This document shows positions 36,850 to 47,500 of a stretch of DNA of 64,000 bases, one piece after another. A program made the position numbers and the translations under genes. Within the stretch, counting starts at the first letter, position 1. Each line of letters starts with the position of its first letter. The DNA is from Ignavibacteria bacterium (GTDB lineage: Bacteria > Bacteroidota > Ignavibacteria > Tepidaquicellales > Tepidaquicellaceae). The notes beneath the pieces were generated by a model that was not told where the DNA came from, did not search any database, and saw only the letters and a program-made list of their open reading frames with translations. The stretch covers positions 537,232 through 601,231 of the forward strand of contig JADJYU010000005.1 of NCBI GenBank assembly GCA_016719565.1. The letters are read 5' to 3'.

Positions 36850-37200
36850 TGTAGTGGGGGTTAATTACTGTATACAAAATTAACCAGCAGAAATGATTTA
36901 GTAATGACAAAAATATTTCGCTAAAAAATTGAAAGTTAAAATTTATCTCACGTCTCTCAACTCACGATTTTAAATTTCAATTTTAAATGTTTTGTCAAAA
37001 TCATTTTATTGTTTCAATAAATTCTTATTTATCGGGTCTGAAAATAAGCTCAAAGTCTTTTTAATTTTTACACATGCAAAGATATAAGCGCTTTACCTGT
37101 AAATCAAAGAATGTTATTTTAATTTGATAGAGGCCTTATTAAATATCAGACTGTATAACATCATTTTGCAAAATCATTCAAAATCGCGGGGTTGAAAATC
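36850..37200. promoter_or_regulatory. Upstream region with Bacteroidota-type promoter (37077-37108, minus)
   Basis: On the minus strand TTTG (37105-37108), a 20-base spacer and TATCTTTG (37077-37084) match the consensus exactly. About 45 bases around it (TGCAAAGATA..ACCTGTAAATCAAAGAATG) are nearly identical to 19945-19995. An ACGTCTCTCAACTCACG simple-repeat segment lies at about 36950. Confidence 0.7.
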
Positions 37201-37230
37201 AAAAAAATAACCGCAAGCTGAAGCTTGCGG
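37201..37230 (-). terminator. REP-type hairpin with T-run, likely terminator
   Basis: The minus-strand GTAG-CCGCAAGCT-TC-AGCTTGCGG is followed by TTATTTTTTT. It is about 200 bases beyond the stop of the gene at 37424. Confidence 0.6.
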
Positions 37231-37338
37231 CTACTATTATTTTTTATTTCAATTCGTAATTTAAATTAAAGCCTGCGGCTTCAATTTAATTTTTTTGATT
37301 CTCCATTCGCTAAAGCCAACTTCATTGAATCAATACAA

Positions 37339-37426
37339 CTTATTAACTACTAACTATTAACTACTAACTATTAACTATTAACTATTAACTACTAACTATT
37401 AACTACTAACTATTAACTACTAACTA
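37339..37426. repeat. CTATTAA/CTACTAA heptamer array
   Basis: About twelve heptamers alternate between CTATTAA and CTACTAA. The TAG stop codon of the gene at 37424 lies within the last unit. The period of seven puts stop codons in every reading frame. Confidence 0.85.
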
Positions 37427-40400
37427 TTTTATAAGCGTCAATTTCTTTGTCAAAACAAAGCTCTGACCGCCTGATTCTGCTGTGATCCTGTAAAAGTAAG
37501 ATCCGGTTGATAAGTTTGATGCATTAAAGTTAATAGTATGATATCCGGCGGATCTTGATTCATTCAGCATTACAGCGACTTCTCTTCCGGTCATATCATA
37601 CAATGAGATTCTCACATTACCGTCAGACGGCAGTGCAAAGTCAATTTTTGTTGAAGGATTAAACGGATTAGGATAGTTCTGTGAAATTTTGAACTCAGAC
37701 GGAACACCTATCTCTACTAAATTTTGCAGACTGTAATATTCAAACGAACCATTATAATCAATTTGTTTTAATCTGTAATTATACTTGCCTGTATTTAAAT
37801 TTCTGTCTGTGAATGAAAAATCCTTTGGTGAATTTGTCGTCCCGTTTCCTTCTACGAAACCGATCTTCTGCCATTGCTCATTTCCTTCGGTAGTTCTCTC
37901 TATCTCAAATCCGGAGTTGTTTACTTCTGCTGTTGTTGACCAGTTCAATTTAACATTTCTGTTCTCAATAGATGAAGTAAAGGATGCAAGCTCAACAGGA
38001 AGTGAAGTTAAGCTGTCACCAGCTGTCCATCTTGAAAAAGAGTTTACTCCGAAAGCGGTTAGTTCATTAATGAATGTATTGTTTGAGCCCGGTACACTGA
38101 ACCAGTTTACTCCGTCGTTTGTCGATTTGAATAATATAAGATTGCTTGCAATGCTTCCGTTCAGCTCTGAATTATCGTACCTGAAACCAAAAGTAGCATT
38201 TAGTGAATTATTATTTGCCGGGTTTATTTCATAATATCTCTCAATGCTTTCTGTTGTATCTTCAGTCTGAATTGTATGACCTCTTCTGACTTCCGTAGTT
38301 CCCATATTTTCTGTGGTTGTAAAAATTGCACCAAGTCCTGCTACATTTAATTCGGTCGGCGCATTGAGATCTCTGACTGCAACTAAGTAACCTGAAGAAC
38401 CTCTAACTGTATTTCCGGGCGTTTCTGTCAGATAAGCTGTTGCTCCCATTGTAATTACATTACCGTTCAGGTTTAAATATCCGGATATAATTTTCAAAGA
38501 ATCATTTACTGTAATATCATCATTTAGAATAATTCCACCGGTCTTGTCCACTGTCAGTTTTTTAAGAGTTGTCAATGATAACGGCAGTTCTACACCGGTT
38601 GCAACATTATCTGTCGTACCGGAATAAATTACATTAACACTTGCAGGAAATACCGGTAAGTTATTTAAGATACCTGTATTCCTGTTGATTGTAATATTAT
38701 CAGCCATGTTGAGATTGGTAGTATTAACAAATGTTCCGTTGGTTAAATATAAAGTTCTGTTCACTGTCCTTGCGTCCGCCAATGTAACGCCGCCTGTATT
38801 ATTAATCGTGAGATCTCTCAATACTGTGCCGGATGCAGGTAATTCAAAAGAAGAATTTGTCAGATTCGATCCGATATAAATAACATCAACAGTTGTTCCG
38901 AATATCGGAACTCCGGATAAGCTTCCATCCTGTCTTACGATCGTTGCTCCGTCACCGAGTGTAAGATTTGCTCCGTTTGTAAATTCACCCAATGTAAGAG
39001 TAAGTACTGCCGGTACGGTCCTTGCGGAAGTAAGACTTACATTCGCCGCGTTATTAATTGTTAAACTGTGATAAACAACGTTTGGAATTGCAGCTGCCTG
39101 CAATACTGTTCCGTTATATTCGATAGTACTGCCGGCAGTAATAAACGTGCCGTCATTAATAATTGGTGATCCGTTTCCGGATAATAATAATTTCATTGAA
39201 GTAATATCAAATGTTCCGCCTGCATCTATATCAATATCACGCATCTGATGTGTACTTAATAAAGTCGTAACCGAACCCGAAAGAAAGCGTCCTAATGTTC
39301 CCCAGGAACCTGTTCCCTGCAGTGTATGATTTCCCGGTTCAAAATTGAATATATTTATTATAATACTTCCGTTATTGATAAGATTTGTTCCGAAAAATTT
39401 CAGAGCGTTAATAACACCGCTGATCGTACCGTTGTTGGTAATATCATTATTTACATTTAATGTATAACCACCGTTGAAAGCATGCCATGTTGCTCCGGAG
39501 TCAACGGTAACTGGACCATTCAATGTTGCTGCAAACGGACTCGCTGCAGAATACGTGTTAGTCGTACCGGATTCTATTTGGAGGGGAACATTGAAATTAG
39601 CTGTATTCCTGATGTCCAGCGTTACTGTTCCATCTGTCTTAAGCAATCCCGAATTTTCAATGGTAGCGCCGTTATTCACTAATAAGGATGCTGAGGAAAA
39701 AGATAATGTATTTGTATTCAGATCAAGATTTCCGCCGGTATTAATGGTAAGTGATGACGCAAGTGCGAAATTCATATCGCTTGTTAAAGTTACATCACCT
39801 GTTGAATTAATTATCATGGTTAAGCTTGTATAAATCCCTGTTCCGGACAATGTAGTAGTAGAATCAAAGCGCATTGTTTGAATTGAAACTACATTATTAT
39901 TTACCATATCAGATCCTTTCATAACAAATGAGCTATTTCCCTGGATTGTACCGTTATTGGTTACGTTATTCATTGCAAATATGAAATAGCCGCCGCTCCC
40001 TCCTGCCAGGGCTGCTCCTGCATCTATTGTTAGAGTTCCAAAAAGCGTAGAAGTAAACGGACTTCCTGTATTTAATAGTGTAGTAAGCCCGGTATTAATA
40101 AGTAACGCGCAGTTGAAGTTGTTATTGTGTCTGATATTTAATGTCACCGTATCCTGTGTCCTGAATGTACCGGTTGCCGCAACAGTTCCTCCCGGATTCA
40201 AATTAAATGTGCCTGTAGAGAATGTAAATATATTTCCGTTTAGATCCAAAACACCGTTTGAATTAATTGTAAAATCATTGCCGGGTGTATATGTTATATC
40301 ATTTGAAAGTGAAACATTTCCGTTACCGCTTATTAAAGTGTTTGGACTGGTAAAACTTCCCGAACCGGACACAGCAGTTGTTGAATCGAATTCTAAGTTT

Positions 40401-41599
40401 GTTATTGAAATCAACCCGTTATTTAAAAGTGAAGCTCCTTTCATTGTAAAACTTGTAGAACTAACGCCAATAATTGATCCTTCATTGATTACGTTATTGT
40501 AGGCAATAATATTGTAACCGCCCGGTCCACCCCGGAGAACTGCTCCGGCGTCAATGGTCAGAGTACCATAAACCGGTGAAGTGAACGGACTGCCTGCATC
40601 ATAAAGAGTTGTAATTCCATTACTGATATTTATTGGGGCTTGGAAACTGGAATTAGGGTTTACATCCAGGGTGACTGTATCCTGTGTCCGGAATGTGCCC
40701 GAGTTCAATATACTTGCGCCGTTATTCAAATGAAATGTACCGTTTTCAAACTTAAAGATATTAGTAGGATTTAAAACTCCGCCTGAACTTATTGTAAATG
40801 AAGTGATGGGAGCAAATGTTACATCATTTGCAAGTGAAACTAGTCCCGAAGAATTTATAGTAATTGCGTTGCTGGTATATGTTCCGTTACCGGATATTGC
40901 TGTTGTCGAATCAAATCTGAGATTATGTATTGATATGGATCCATTATTTACAAGCGAAGCTCCTTTCATTACAAAAGATGAAGTCCCGGCGCCTAGTAAA
41001 GTTCCGTTGTTCAATATATTACCTTTCGCAATAATAAAATATCCGCCGGCGCCGCCTTCTAAGGATGCGCCGTTATCAATAGTAATGTTTCCTCCGATTG
41101 TGGAAGTGAATGGACTGCCCGGATCTAATAACATAGTGTTACCCGAGCTTACAACTAAATCAGCATTGAAAATAGAATTTACATCAATATTTACGACCAA
41201 ATTGGCTCCCTGAGTTTTTACAGTTCCGTCACCGGTGACAATAGCTCCGGATAATAAAGTGAGATCAGTTCCGCTTCCGTCAAGTATTGTTAAAATAATG
41301 TCAGCGTTTATTGAGAGGGTCCCTCCGTTTTCTACAGTCAGCTGATCAGAGCTCACATCTGCTGTGATAGTCACAATGTTTGGATTACGGACATTAATTA
41401 ATCCGCTTGTATCAGAAGGAGTGCTTGTAGCTGGAATCCATGTACCGCCATTGTTTGTTGACATTTCCCATGTTCCTGTTGAGTTCCAGTCACCGGTGCT
41501 GATGCTTCTGAAGCGTTCATTTGCAGAAAAAACTGTTCCGCTTAACATTAAAATGTATAAGCAAACAAAGTAAACAAGATGTTTTAGAGATTTATTCAT
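37424..41599 (-). CDS. Exported adhesin-like stacked-repeat protein with T9SS sorting domain (pair B2)
   Basis: The 1391-residue protein has a strong ribosome site (AAAGGAGAG), a signal peptide (YFVCLYILMLSGTVFSA) and the GDWNSTGTWEMSTNNGG motif of pair B1. Four or more copies of a ~135-residue beta-stack follow (GTLTIDAGAVLRGGPGGY; RTQDTVTLDV), then RTVPAVLTLTLGEF-type segments. Near residues 1180-1290 is a LPVELASF-type domain with NSGFEIERTTEG. The last ~85 residues are a T9SS C-terminal domain (SQNYPNPFNPSTKIDFALP; LYDMTGREVAV; STGSYFYRITAE). The B1 relative at 7127 instead ends in the dockerin-like tail, so the tails are exchangeable. The divergent helical partner is at 41912. Confidence 0.88.
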   Translation of the reverse strand: MNKSLKHLVYFVCLYILMLSGTVFSANERFRSISTGDWNSTGTWEMSTNNGGTWIPATSTPSDTSGLINVRNPNIVTITADVSSDQLTVENGGTLSINADIILTILDGSGTDLTLLSGAIVTGDGTVKTQGANLVVNIDVNSIFNADLVVSSGNTMLLDPGSPFTSTIGGNITIDNGASLEGGAGGYFIIAKGNILNNGTLLGAGTSSFVMKGASLVNNGSISIHNLRFDSTTAISGNGTYTSNAITINSSGLVSLANDVTFAPITSFTISSGGVLNPTNIFKFENGTFHLNNGASILNSGTFRTQDTVTLDVNPNSSFQAPINISNGITTLYDAGSPFTSPVYGTLTIDAGAVLRGGPGGYNIIAYNNVINEGSIIGVSSTSFTMKGASLLNNGLISITNLEFDSTTAVSGSGSFTSPNTLISGNGNVSLSNDITYTPGNDFTINSNGVLDLNGNIFTFSTGTFNLNPGGTVAATGTFRTQDTVTLNIRHNNNFNCALLINTGLTTLLNTGSPFTSTLFGTLTIDAGAALAGGSGGYFIFAMNNVTNNGTIQGNSSFVMKGSDMVNNNVVSIQTMRFDSTTTLSGTGIYTSLTMIINSTGDVTLTSDMNFALASSLTINTGGNLDLNTNTLSFSSASLLVNNGATIENSGLLKTDGTVTLDIRNTANFNVPLQIESGTTNTYSAASPFAATLNGPVTVDSGATWHAFNGGYTLNVNNDITNNGTISGVINALKFFGTNLINNGSIIINIFNFEPGNHTLQGTGSWGTLGRFLSGSVTTLLSTHQMRDIDIDAGGTFDITSMKLLLSGNGSPIINDGTFITAGSTIEYNGTVLQAAAIPNVVYHSLTINNAANVSLTSARTVPAVLTLTLGEFTNGANLTLGDGATIVRQDGSLSGVPIFGTTVDVIYIGSNLTNSSFELPASGTVLRDLTINNTGGVTLADARTVNRTLYLTNGTFVNTTNLNMADNITINRNTGILNNLPVFPASVNVIYSGTTDNVATGVELPLSLTTLKKLTVDKTGGIILNDDITVNDSLKIISGYLNLNGNVITMGATAYLTETPGNTVRGSSGYLVAVRDLNAPTELNVAGLGAIFTTTENMGTTEVRRGHTIQTEDTTESIERYYEINPANNNSLNATFGFRYDNSELNGSIASNLILFKSTNDGVNWFSVPGSNNTFINELTAFGVNSFSRWTAGDSLTSLPVELASFTSSIENRNVKLNWSTTAEVNNSGFEIERTTEGNEQWQKIGFVEGNGTTNSPKDFSFTDRNLNTGKYNYRLKQIDYNGSFEYYSLQNLVEIGVPSEFKISQNYPNPFNPSTKIDFALPSDGNVRISLYDMTGREVAVMLNESRSAGYHTINFNASNLSTGSYFYRITAESGGQSFVLTKKLTLIK

Positions 41600-41911
41600 T
41601 TTAACTCTCCTTTCAAAGAATGTTTTAAGATTAAATATTTTTATACTGGTAATTTTATTTTAACTATCATCATTTAACTTTCATATTTATACTTTGATAT
41701 TTTAACAATAAAATTTAGAGAATGTGGGAATTAATGAAATCTGATCATTCGCAACGCCTTATGAACAATTTAAAATTATGTACTGTATTTGTCAAAGAGA
41801 AATATTCAGGCTTTTAGGAATAAAACATTTAATAAAAACTTAATTTAATGCAAAATCCTTTAAATTTTGCAATTTTAATTTTATCTTAGACTAAATTTTT
41901 AGAATTTTACA
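41600..41911. promoter_or_regulatory. Divergent intergenic region of pair B2
   Basis: CCTTTCAAAGAATGTTTT, CATTCGCAACGCCTTATGAA, TTGTCAAAGAGAAA and TTTTAGGAATA recur in the same order in the B1 region (10295-11817 minus the IS). TTTA (41859-41862), 19 bases and TATCTTAG (41882-41889) form a probable promoter for the gene at 41912. Confidence 0.65.
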
Positions 41912-43348
41912 ATGCATAATACACGGTTAATACAATTTCTAAAATCACTAAATTCAAATGAGATCCGGCAATTCCGGGATTTTGTTAATTCACCGGCATT
42001 TAATAAAAATTCGAATCTGTCAGAACTTTTTGAGATCCTTCTCAGATATTATCCGAAATTTAAACTTAAGGATTTAACTGAAGAAAAATTATTTGGCATA
42101 CTGTTTGGAAGTGAAGAATTTCAATACTTCAAGATCAAAAATCTGATTTCCGATCTGTTCGGATTAGGAAAGGAGTTTCTTGCATTCAATGCTTTCAGAA
42201 ATGATAACCGGGCTAAAGAGAAATATCTGCTGGCAGAGCTAAGGGTTAGAAATCTTGATACTGCTTTTCAGCAGGCTTACAAATATGCCGAGAAAACTTT
42301 TGATAAAATAAGGGTTAAAGATGAAAATTACTATCTTCACAAAATGGATCTCAGAAATGAGCTGATGTCATATTACGTACCAAAAAAGCCTAATGTAAAT
42401 TTTCATTTTTTTCAGGAAAGACTTGACCTGTTTGTAAACTATTCTGTAATTACTCTTCTTAAGATCTATAATATAATTCTTCACGAAAATTATCAGAACA
42501 ATTTCAATTTTAATATGAATATGTTTGATAACGTGATGGAATATCTTGAAAAAAATAAGATCAGTGATAATCCGACACTTGAAGTTTATTATTACATATT
42601 GCTCCTGGAAAAAACCAAGGATGAAAAATATTTTTATATCTTAATGGATTTAAAAAATAAATACAGGGAAGAACTTAATGTTGTTGATAATTACATGCTG
42701 TACCTGCATCTTGACGGATACTGCGCGTTGGCTTTTAATGACTTAGGAAGAACCGATCTGCTTAATGTGCAGTTTATTCTGGCAAAAGAGCATCCGGTTT
42801 CAGATATGACCGAACAGGGAAAGATACTCTACCCTGATTTTCTAAATCAGGTAAAAAAAGCCATCAGAGTAGGTGAGTTTGAATGGGCTGAGAATTTTAT
42901 TGAAAAATACAAAAATAAACTGACCGATGAGGTTCAGAGAACACTGGATTTTTGTTACGGATTTATTTCTTATGGTAAAGGTGATCTTGATAAAGCCATT
43001 GAATATTTTTCTAAAGCAAATTTCTCCAGTCTGATAATAAAAATCCAGGTGAAGATACTTCTTCTTCAGCTTAATTTTGAAAAAGGGCACAATGATCAGG
43101 CGCTCCTCATGGTTGATGCATTTAAGCATTATCTTTCCAGAGAAAAATCTCTGCTTGGTGTGATAACATTATCTGTTTCAGAATTCCTGAAAATTACCAT
43201 GGATCTGATAAAATTAAAAACAGAGGTCAGTAATAAAGACTGGGAATATAAATTTGAAAAAATAAAACAGGATATTGATAACATGAGCAATAACAGATTC
43301 GGAATAAAGCTTTGGCTGCTGGAACAGATCAGTAAGATCAGTAAATAA
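41912..43348 (+). CDS. Soluble helical repeat protein, partner subfamily B (B2), unknown function
   Basis: The 478-residue protein has no signal peptide. It is a close full-length paralogue of the protein at 11818: NTRLIQFLKSLNSNEIRQF, FVNSPAFNKNSN, FKIKNLISDLFGLGKEFL, a ~360-residue helical body with a TPR-like segment (CYGFISYGKGDLDKAIEYFS), and the C-terminal MSNNRFGIKLWL. The conservation of both ends and of the middle shows that it is an intact gene under selection. Its exported neighbour is the B-type stacked-repeat protein. An alpha/beta hydrolase gene follows 55 bases downstream on the same strand and could be co-transcribed. The biochemical role is unknown. Confidence 0.87.
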   Translation: MHNTRLIQFLKSLNSNEIRQFRDFVNSPAFNKNSNLSELFEILLRYYPKFKLKDLTEEKLFGILFGSEEFQYFKIKNLISDLFGLGKEFLAFNAFRNDNRAKEKYLLAELRVRNLDTAFQQAYKYAEKTFDKIRVKDENYYLHKMDLRNELMSYYVPKKPNVNFHFFQERLDLFVNYSVITLLKIYNIILHENYQNNFNFNMNMFDNVMEYLEKNKISDNPTLEVYYYILLLEKTKDEKYFYILMDLKNKYREELNVVDNYMLYLHLDGYCALAFNDLGRTDLLNVQFILAKEHPVSDMTEQGKILYPDFLNQVKKAIRVGEFEWAENFIEKYKNKLTDEVQRTLDFCYGFISYGKGDLDKAIEYFSKANFSSLIIKIQVKILLLQLNFEKGHNDQALLMVDAFKHYLSREKSLLGVITLSVSEFLKITMDLIKLKTEVSNKDWEYKFEKIKQDIDNMSNNRFGIKLWLLEQISKISK

Positions 43349-43403
43349 TTAATAATAAGTTCAGTATCATTTTAAAAATATTCCAAATTTTAAAATAAAG
43401 AAT

Positions 43404-44447
43404 ATGAAAATTCATTTAATACTTTTGGATCAAAAGGTTATGACGGTCATTTCAATTCTCTTCATGTTCATTTTTTTCAACTTCAATACAGGTGTCTGCA
43501 GTAAATTGGCAGCCTCTGCTGATTCCAAAATAACAGGTGACGATCCTGTTGACAACTGCTATGACCTTTCAAATCATACTGTAAAATTTATTACGACAGA
43601 ACCTGGAGTAAACCTTGAAGTGCTTGACTGGGGCGGTACGGGAGAATATATTGTGCTGCTGACCGGACTTGGTGACAATGCGCACGTGTTTGATAATTTT
43701 GCTTATCAGTTTACAGATCTTTATCATGTGATCGGAATTACGAGAAGAGGTTTTGGAAAATCGAGTAAACCGGAAGACGGGTATAGTGAAGAGATCAGGG
43801 TACGGGATTATATTAGTATTCTTGATCAGCTGAATATTTCCAAAGCTACGTTTATAGGGCATTCAATTGCCGGCGGTGAACTGAATTACATTGGCACTCA
43901 TTATCAGGATCGCGTTAATAAACTTGTATACTTAGACGGCTGGGATTTCGGAGAACACAAACTTCTCGCTCAGCCGCCTTCAATTGACTTTGCAGATTCT
44001 GATCTTGCATCATTGAATAGTTTCATGGCCGCGCTAGTGAGATATAACGGCTACCGCGAACCAAATGCCGCGATATGTGATACATACACTTGGGACAGTG
44101 ACGGGAAAATAACATCAACAATTTCGCCGCCCGAAGTTTCTCAAAAGATAGTCAGCAGTTCGGTAGTTACCGATTACAGTCTTATCAATGCTCCGGTGCT
44201 GGGAATTTTTGAAACATGGACAACTAATACCCGGCTTCCTTTTTATCATTATCTTGATGCTGAAAAGAAAGCTGAATATGATAAAGCCTGGGATATTTTG
44301 TTCGAATGGAGAGCAAGACAAATGACACGCTTCAAAACTGAATTAAAGAATTCGCGGACAGTTGAATTCGCCGAGTGTTATCACTATGTATATATAAACA
44401 GAGAGGCGGATTGCGCAAGAGAAATTAGAAAATTTTTAGCCGAGTGA
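43404..44447 (+). CDS. Exported alpha/beta-hydrolase fold enzyme
   Basis: The 347-residue protein starts with a hydrophobic segment at residues 13-30 (MTVISILFMFIFFNFNTG), probably a signal peptide or anchor. The hydrolase core begins with YIVLLTGLGDNAHVFDNF, the oxyanion-loop region. The nucleophile Ser154 lies in the elbow GHSIAGGEL, and GITRRGFGKSSKP is the typical strand-4 segment. The likely catalytic His is H327 in AECYHYVYINRE near the C-terminus. It resembles the epoxide-hydrolase/haloperoxidase-like branch, but the substrate cannot be deduced. No sorting domain is present, so a periplasmic location is likely. Confidence 0.82.
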   Translation: MKIHLILLDQKVMTVISILFMFIFFNFNTGVCSKLAASADSKITGDDPVDNCYDLSNHTVKFITTEPGVNLEVLDWGGTGEYIVLLTGLGDNAHVFDNFAYQFTDLYHVIGITRRGFGKSSKPEDGYSEEIRVRDYISILDQLNISKATFIGHSIAGGELNYIGTHYQDRVNKLVYLDGWDFGEHKLLAQPPSIDFADSDLASLNSFMAALVRYNGYREPNAAICDTYTWDSDGKITSTISPPEVSQKIVSSSVVTDYSLINAPVLGIFETWTTNTRLPFYHYLDAEKKAEYDKAWDILFEWRARQMTRFKTELKNSRTVEFAECYHYVYINREADCAREIRKFLAE

Positions 44448-44493
44448 CTGTTTAGGCTTTTAACAGGCATAACATATAAGGATTTAAATAATA

Positions 44494-44517
44494 CCGCAGG
44501 CTAAAGCCTGCGGCTAC
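44494..44517. repeat. REP-type hairpin with CTAC foot
   Basis: CCGCAGGCT-AA-AGCCTGCGG followed by CTAC lies between convergent genes. Confidence 0.75.
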
Positions 44518-44562
44518 AATGTTTTATTTTATTTGAACTTATTTTTAGATATTCATTAGTCT

Positions 44563-44598
44563 TTATTCGTCATTTGTAATTTGAAATTCGTAATTGAA
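44563..44598. repeat. Partial AT-rich ATTTG element abutting a stop codon
   Basis: GTCATTTGTAATTTGAAATT plus CGTAATTG ends at the stop codon of the gene at 44599. It is one arm of the dispersed palindromic element. Confidence 0.6.
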
Positions 44599-47500
44599 TT
44601 AAGGCGTCACCTTTCCTACAAAATTAAAGCCGTTATTATCAGCAAAGACTGCATCTGTAAGATCAATTATTTCGTCTCCGTTTATGTCTGTAGGCAAATA
44701 TCCTGCAGCAAAATTAAATGCATCATTGTCGATAAGACTTCCGTCAGCGAGATCTATTACACCATCCTGATTTACGTCGCCGCTGTATATTGCAAATCTG
44801 ACCGGCGTTGTATTAACCTGTTTCATATTATTTCCAAATGCCTGAGACTGTGATGAAGTAAAATCATAACTTGAAACCGAAGAAACACTTACCGGCAATG
44901 CACTCCATGTCTGAATGCAATTTCTGTGAACTAATTTCAGATAATAACTTCCGGGCGCAGCATTTATGAAAGTAAAATCCGAATTATGTGAAACAGAATC
45001 TATTACTCCGCTTGCAGAATCTATTGCATTATAAGGAGATTGATTCTGACAAAGATATACTTTCAGAGTATCTCTTAAGTTTTGTAAATTAGTTGCCGGA
45101 TTATAATAACCTTCGGATATTACAGTTATGTCAATTGTATTTAATGGTACGCTTAATTCCGGTCCCGGCGATATCCAGTTTGATACAATTCCGTTCAATT
45201 CAAAATTTGTAAGTATTCCTGGATAAGTGCCTGTTGCTTCTGTCAATGTTGTAATTGTTGAATTGTCTTCTCCTGCCAATCCCTGATTGAAGTGATAACT
45301 TGCAAGAAGTCCCTGACCTGAATTTATTTCAGTATTTCTGTTAGCAGCAATTTCCGTTTGACTAAGTTCGCGCGTCCAGATTCTAACCTCATCAAGTGAT
45401 CCCTGTAAGTACTCTCCGCTTCCGGCATTATATCTACCCAAATAACCTGAAACACTTATGTTAGGCAGATCAGAATCTGAAGAATTTTTCTGATCAACCA
45501 GGTTACCGTCAAGATAACTTTTAAATCCGTTCACTGTATTTTTTTTCCATATCATTGCAACGTGATGCCAGTTGCCGTCATTTACATTTGCTCCGACATT
45601 TATCCCGCTTGTCCCGCCTTCAGTGGAAATAACATGCTTTTGATTTCCCGGCGCGCCCCATCCTGCTACGATCCAGTTGTTTCCTGATTGAAAGCGAACT
45701 GCGGACTGAAGATTTGTTCCTTTGAACCAATATTCAATTGTGATCTCTGATACTGCCGGCGCTGTAAGGTCTTGAGATAAAGAGACCGGCAGAACTACAT
45801 TGTCATTTATGCCGTCAAAATTCAAAACCTGAGCCGGTGAGGCTTTTCCTGTTCCTCTGACAGCAAAATCATAATCGTATTCATCACAGTCATTATTCGG
45901 TATATGTATCACCGCATTTTTTGAACCGGAATTGCCCGGAGTAAAAGTAACATTGAAAGTTGCTGAACTTCCGGGCGGAATTTTACCTGCCGGGGTCAAC
46001 GCACTTGCAGTAAACATACCGGGATCAGTTCCTGTAATTATAACATTACCTGCATTGAGACTATCCGCTCCGGTATTCTGAATTGTATATGTTCTAACAA
46101 AACCGGAACCTGCATTAACAGAATCAAAATTTGTATGATCATTTAACGAAGGTGTAATGTCACCATCCGTTATAGATATATTATTTCCTTTAACATTAAT
46201 TTCAATATACGGTGAGCAAAATCCCGGACCCGGCTGAATCCAGTTTGAAACGGATCCTGTCAGTCCGAAATTTGTCAGTGTACCCGGATAATTATTTAAT
46301 GAAGATTCAGTAAGTGTTGTTACTCCGGAATTATTTCCATCGGCTATCCCCTGATTGAAGTGATAACTTGCAAGAAGCCCGGCAGCTGAATCTATTTCCC
46401 TGAACATATTTGAAGCTAATTCAAATTGACTTAAAGCGCGTGTCCAGATTCTTACTTCATCCAGAGAGCCGTTAATAAATTCTGAATTCCCATACTGACT
46501 TCCAATTTTACCGACGGCAGAGATAGACGGTAGATTTACATCCGCGGCATTGCGCTGCTGAACCAGTACTCCATCAAGATAACTTCTGAAACCATTTACT
46601 GTGTTTCTCTTCCATGTCATTGCAACGTGATGCCAGTTGCCGTCTGTAGCAGCTGCGCCTACATTTATACCGGTCAGCGCGCCGTCAGTTGAGATCAGAT
46701 GTTTTTGATTTCCGGGAGTCCCCCATCCTGCTACTATGTAAGCGCTTGAATTCAGCTGAAACCTGACAGCTGACTGAAGATTACTGCCTTTGAACCAGTA
46801 CTCAATTGTAAATTCAGAAACTGCCGGAGACGTAAGCGCCTGTGACAATGTATTCGGTAAAGTGACATCGTCATTTATTCCGTCAAAGTTTAATACTTCA
46901 GCCGTTACTGTAGAATTGAATTCATCACTTCCAATATCAGGCGCAGAAACATTTCTTATATTACTGTCTGTGTCTGTTGTGATCCCGGCTATATTAATTC
47001 CGCCGTTACTTATTGAAGTTGACAAAGTTGTGTCAATATGAAGATTTACGTGAGTGATGTATCCCGGATTATCAGATACACTATTTGAATCTTTGCCTGT
47101 CACTGTTCTCCAGGATGATAGATTTGCAATATCAGCATTGTTGTAAAAACCCAGCACGCCTCCGTTTCCAGTTGATAACAGATCATTGTAATTGCATGAA
47201 AGTCCCGGCGGATTTGGGGACGAGCCATCGAGCCTGATCGCATAGTGCTTTCCGGTAGAGCCGCTGTTTGATCTGCCGTTATAGAAAATGTTGTTAAAAT
47301 AATTTCTCGGATTCGATGAAACGAAACTTGCCAGTGCATATGTATTCTGTGAACCGCCTGTAGGGTTTCCCGAAATGTAAACGCTGTTGAAATACAGATT
47401 GCTGACTACAGGGATACCGATGTTAAATCCGTAAATTGCGCTGCCGCCGTTCATACTGACTCCGGCGCTGTCTTTTCCCAGACTGATCATATTATTTATA

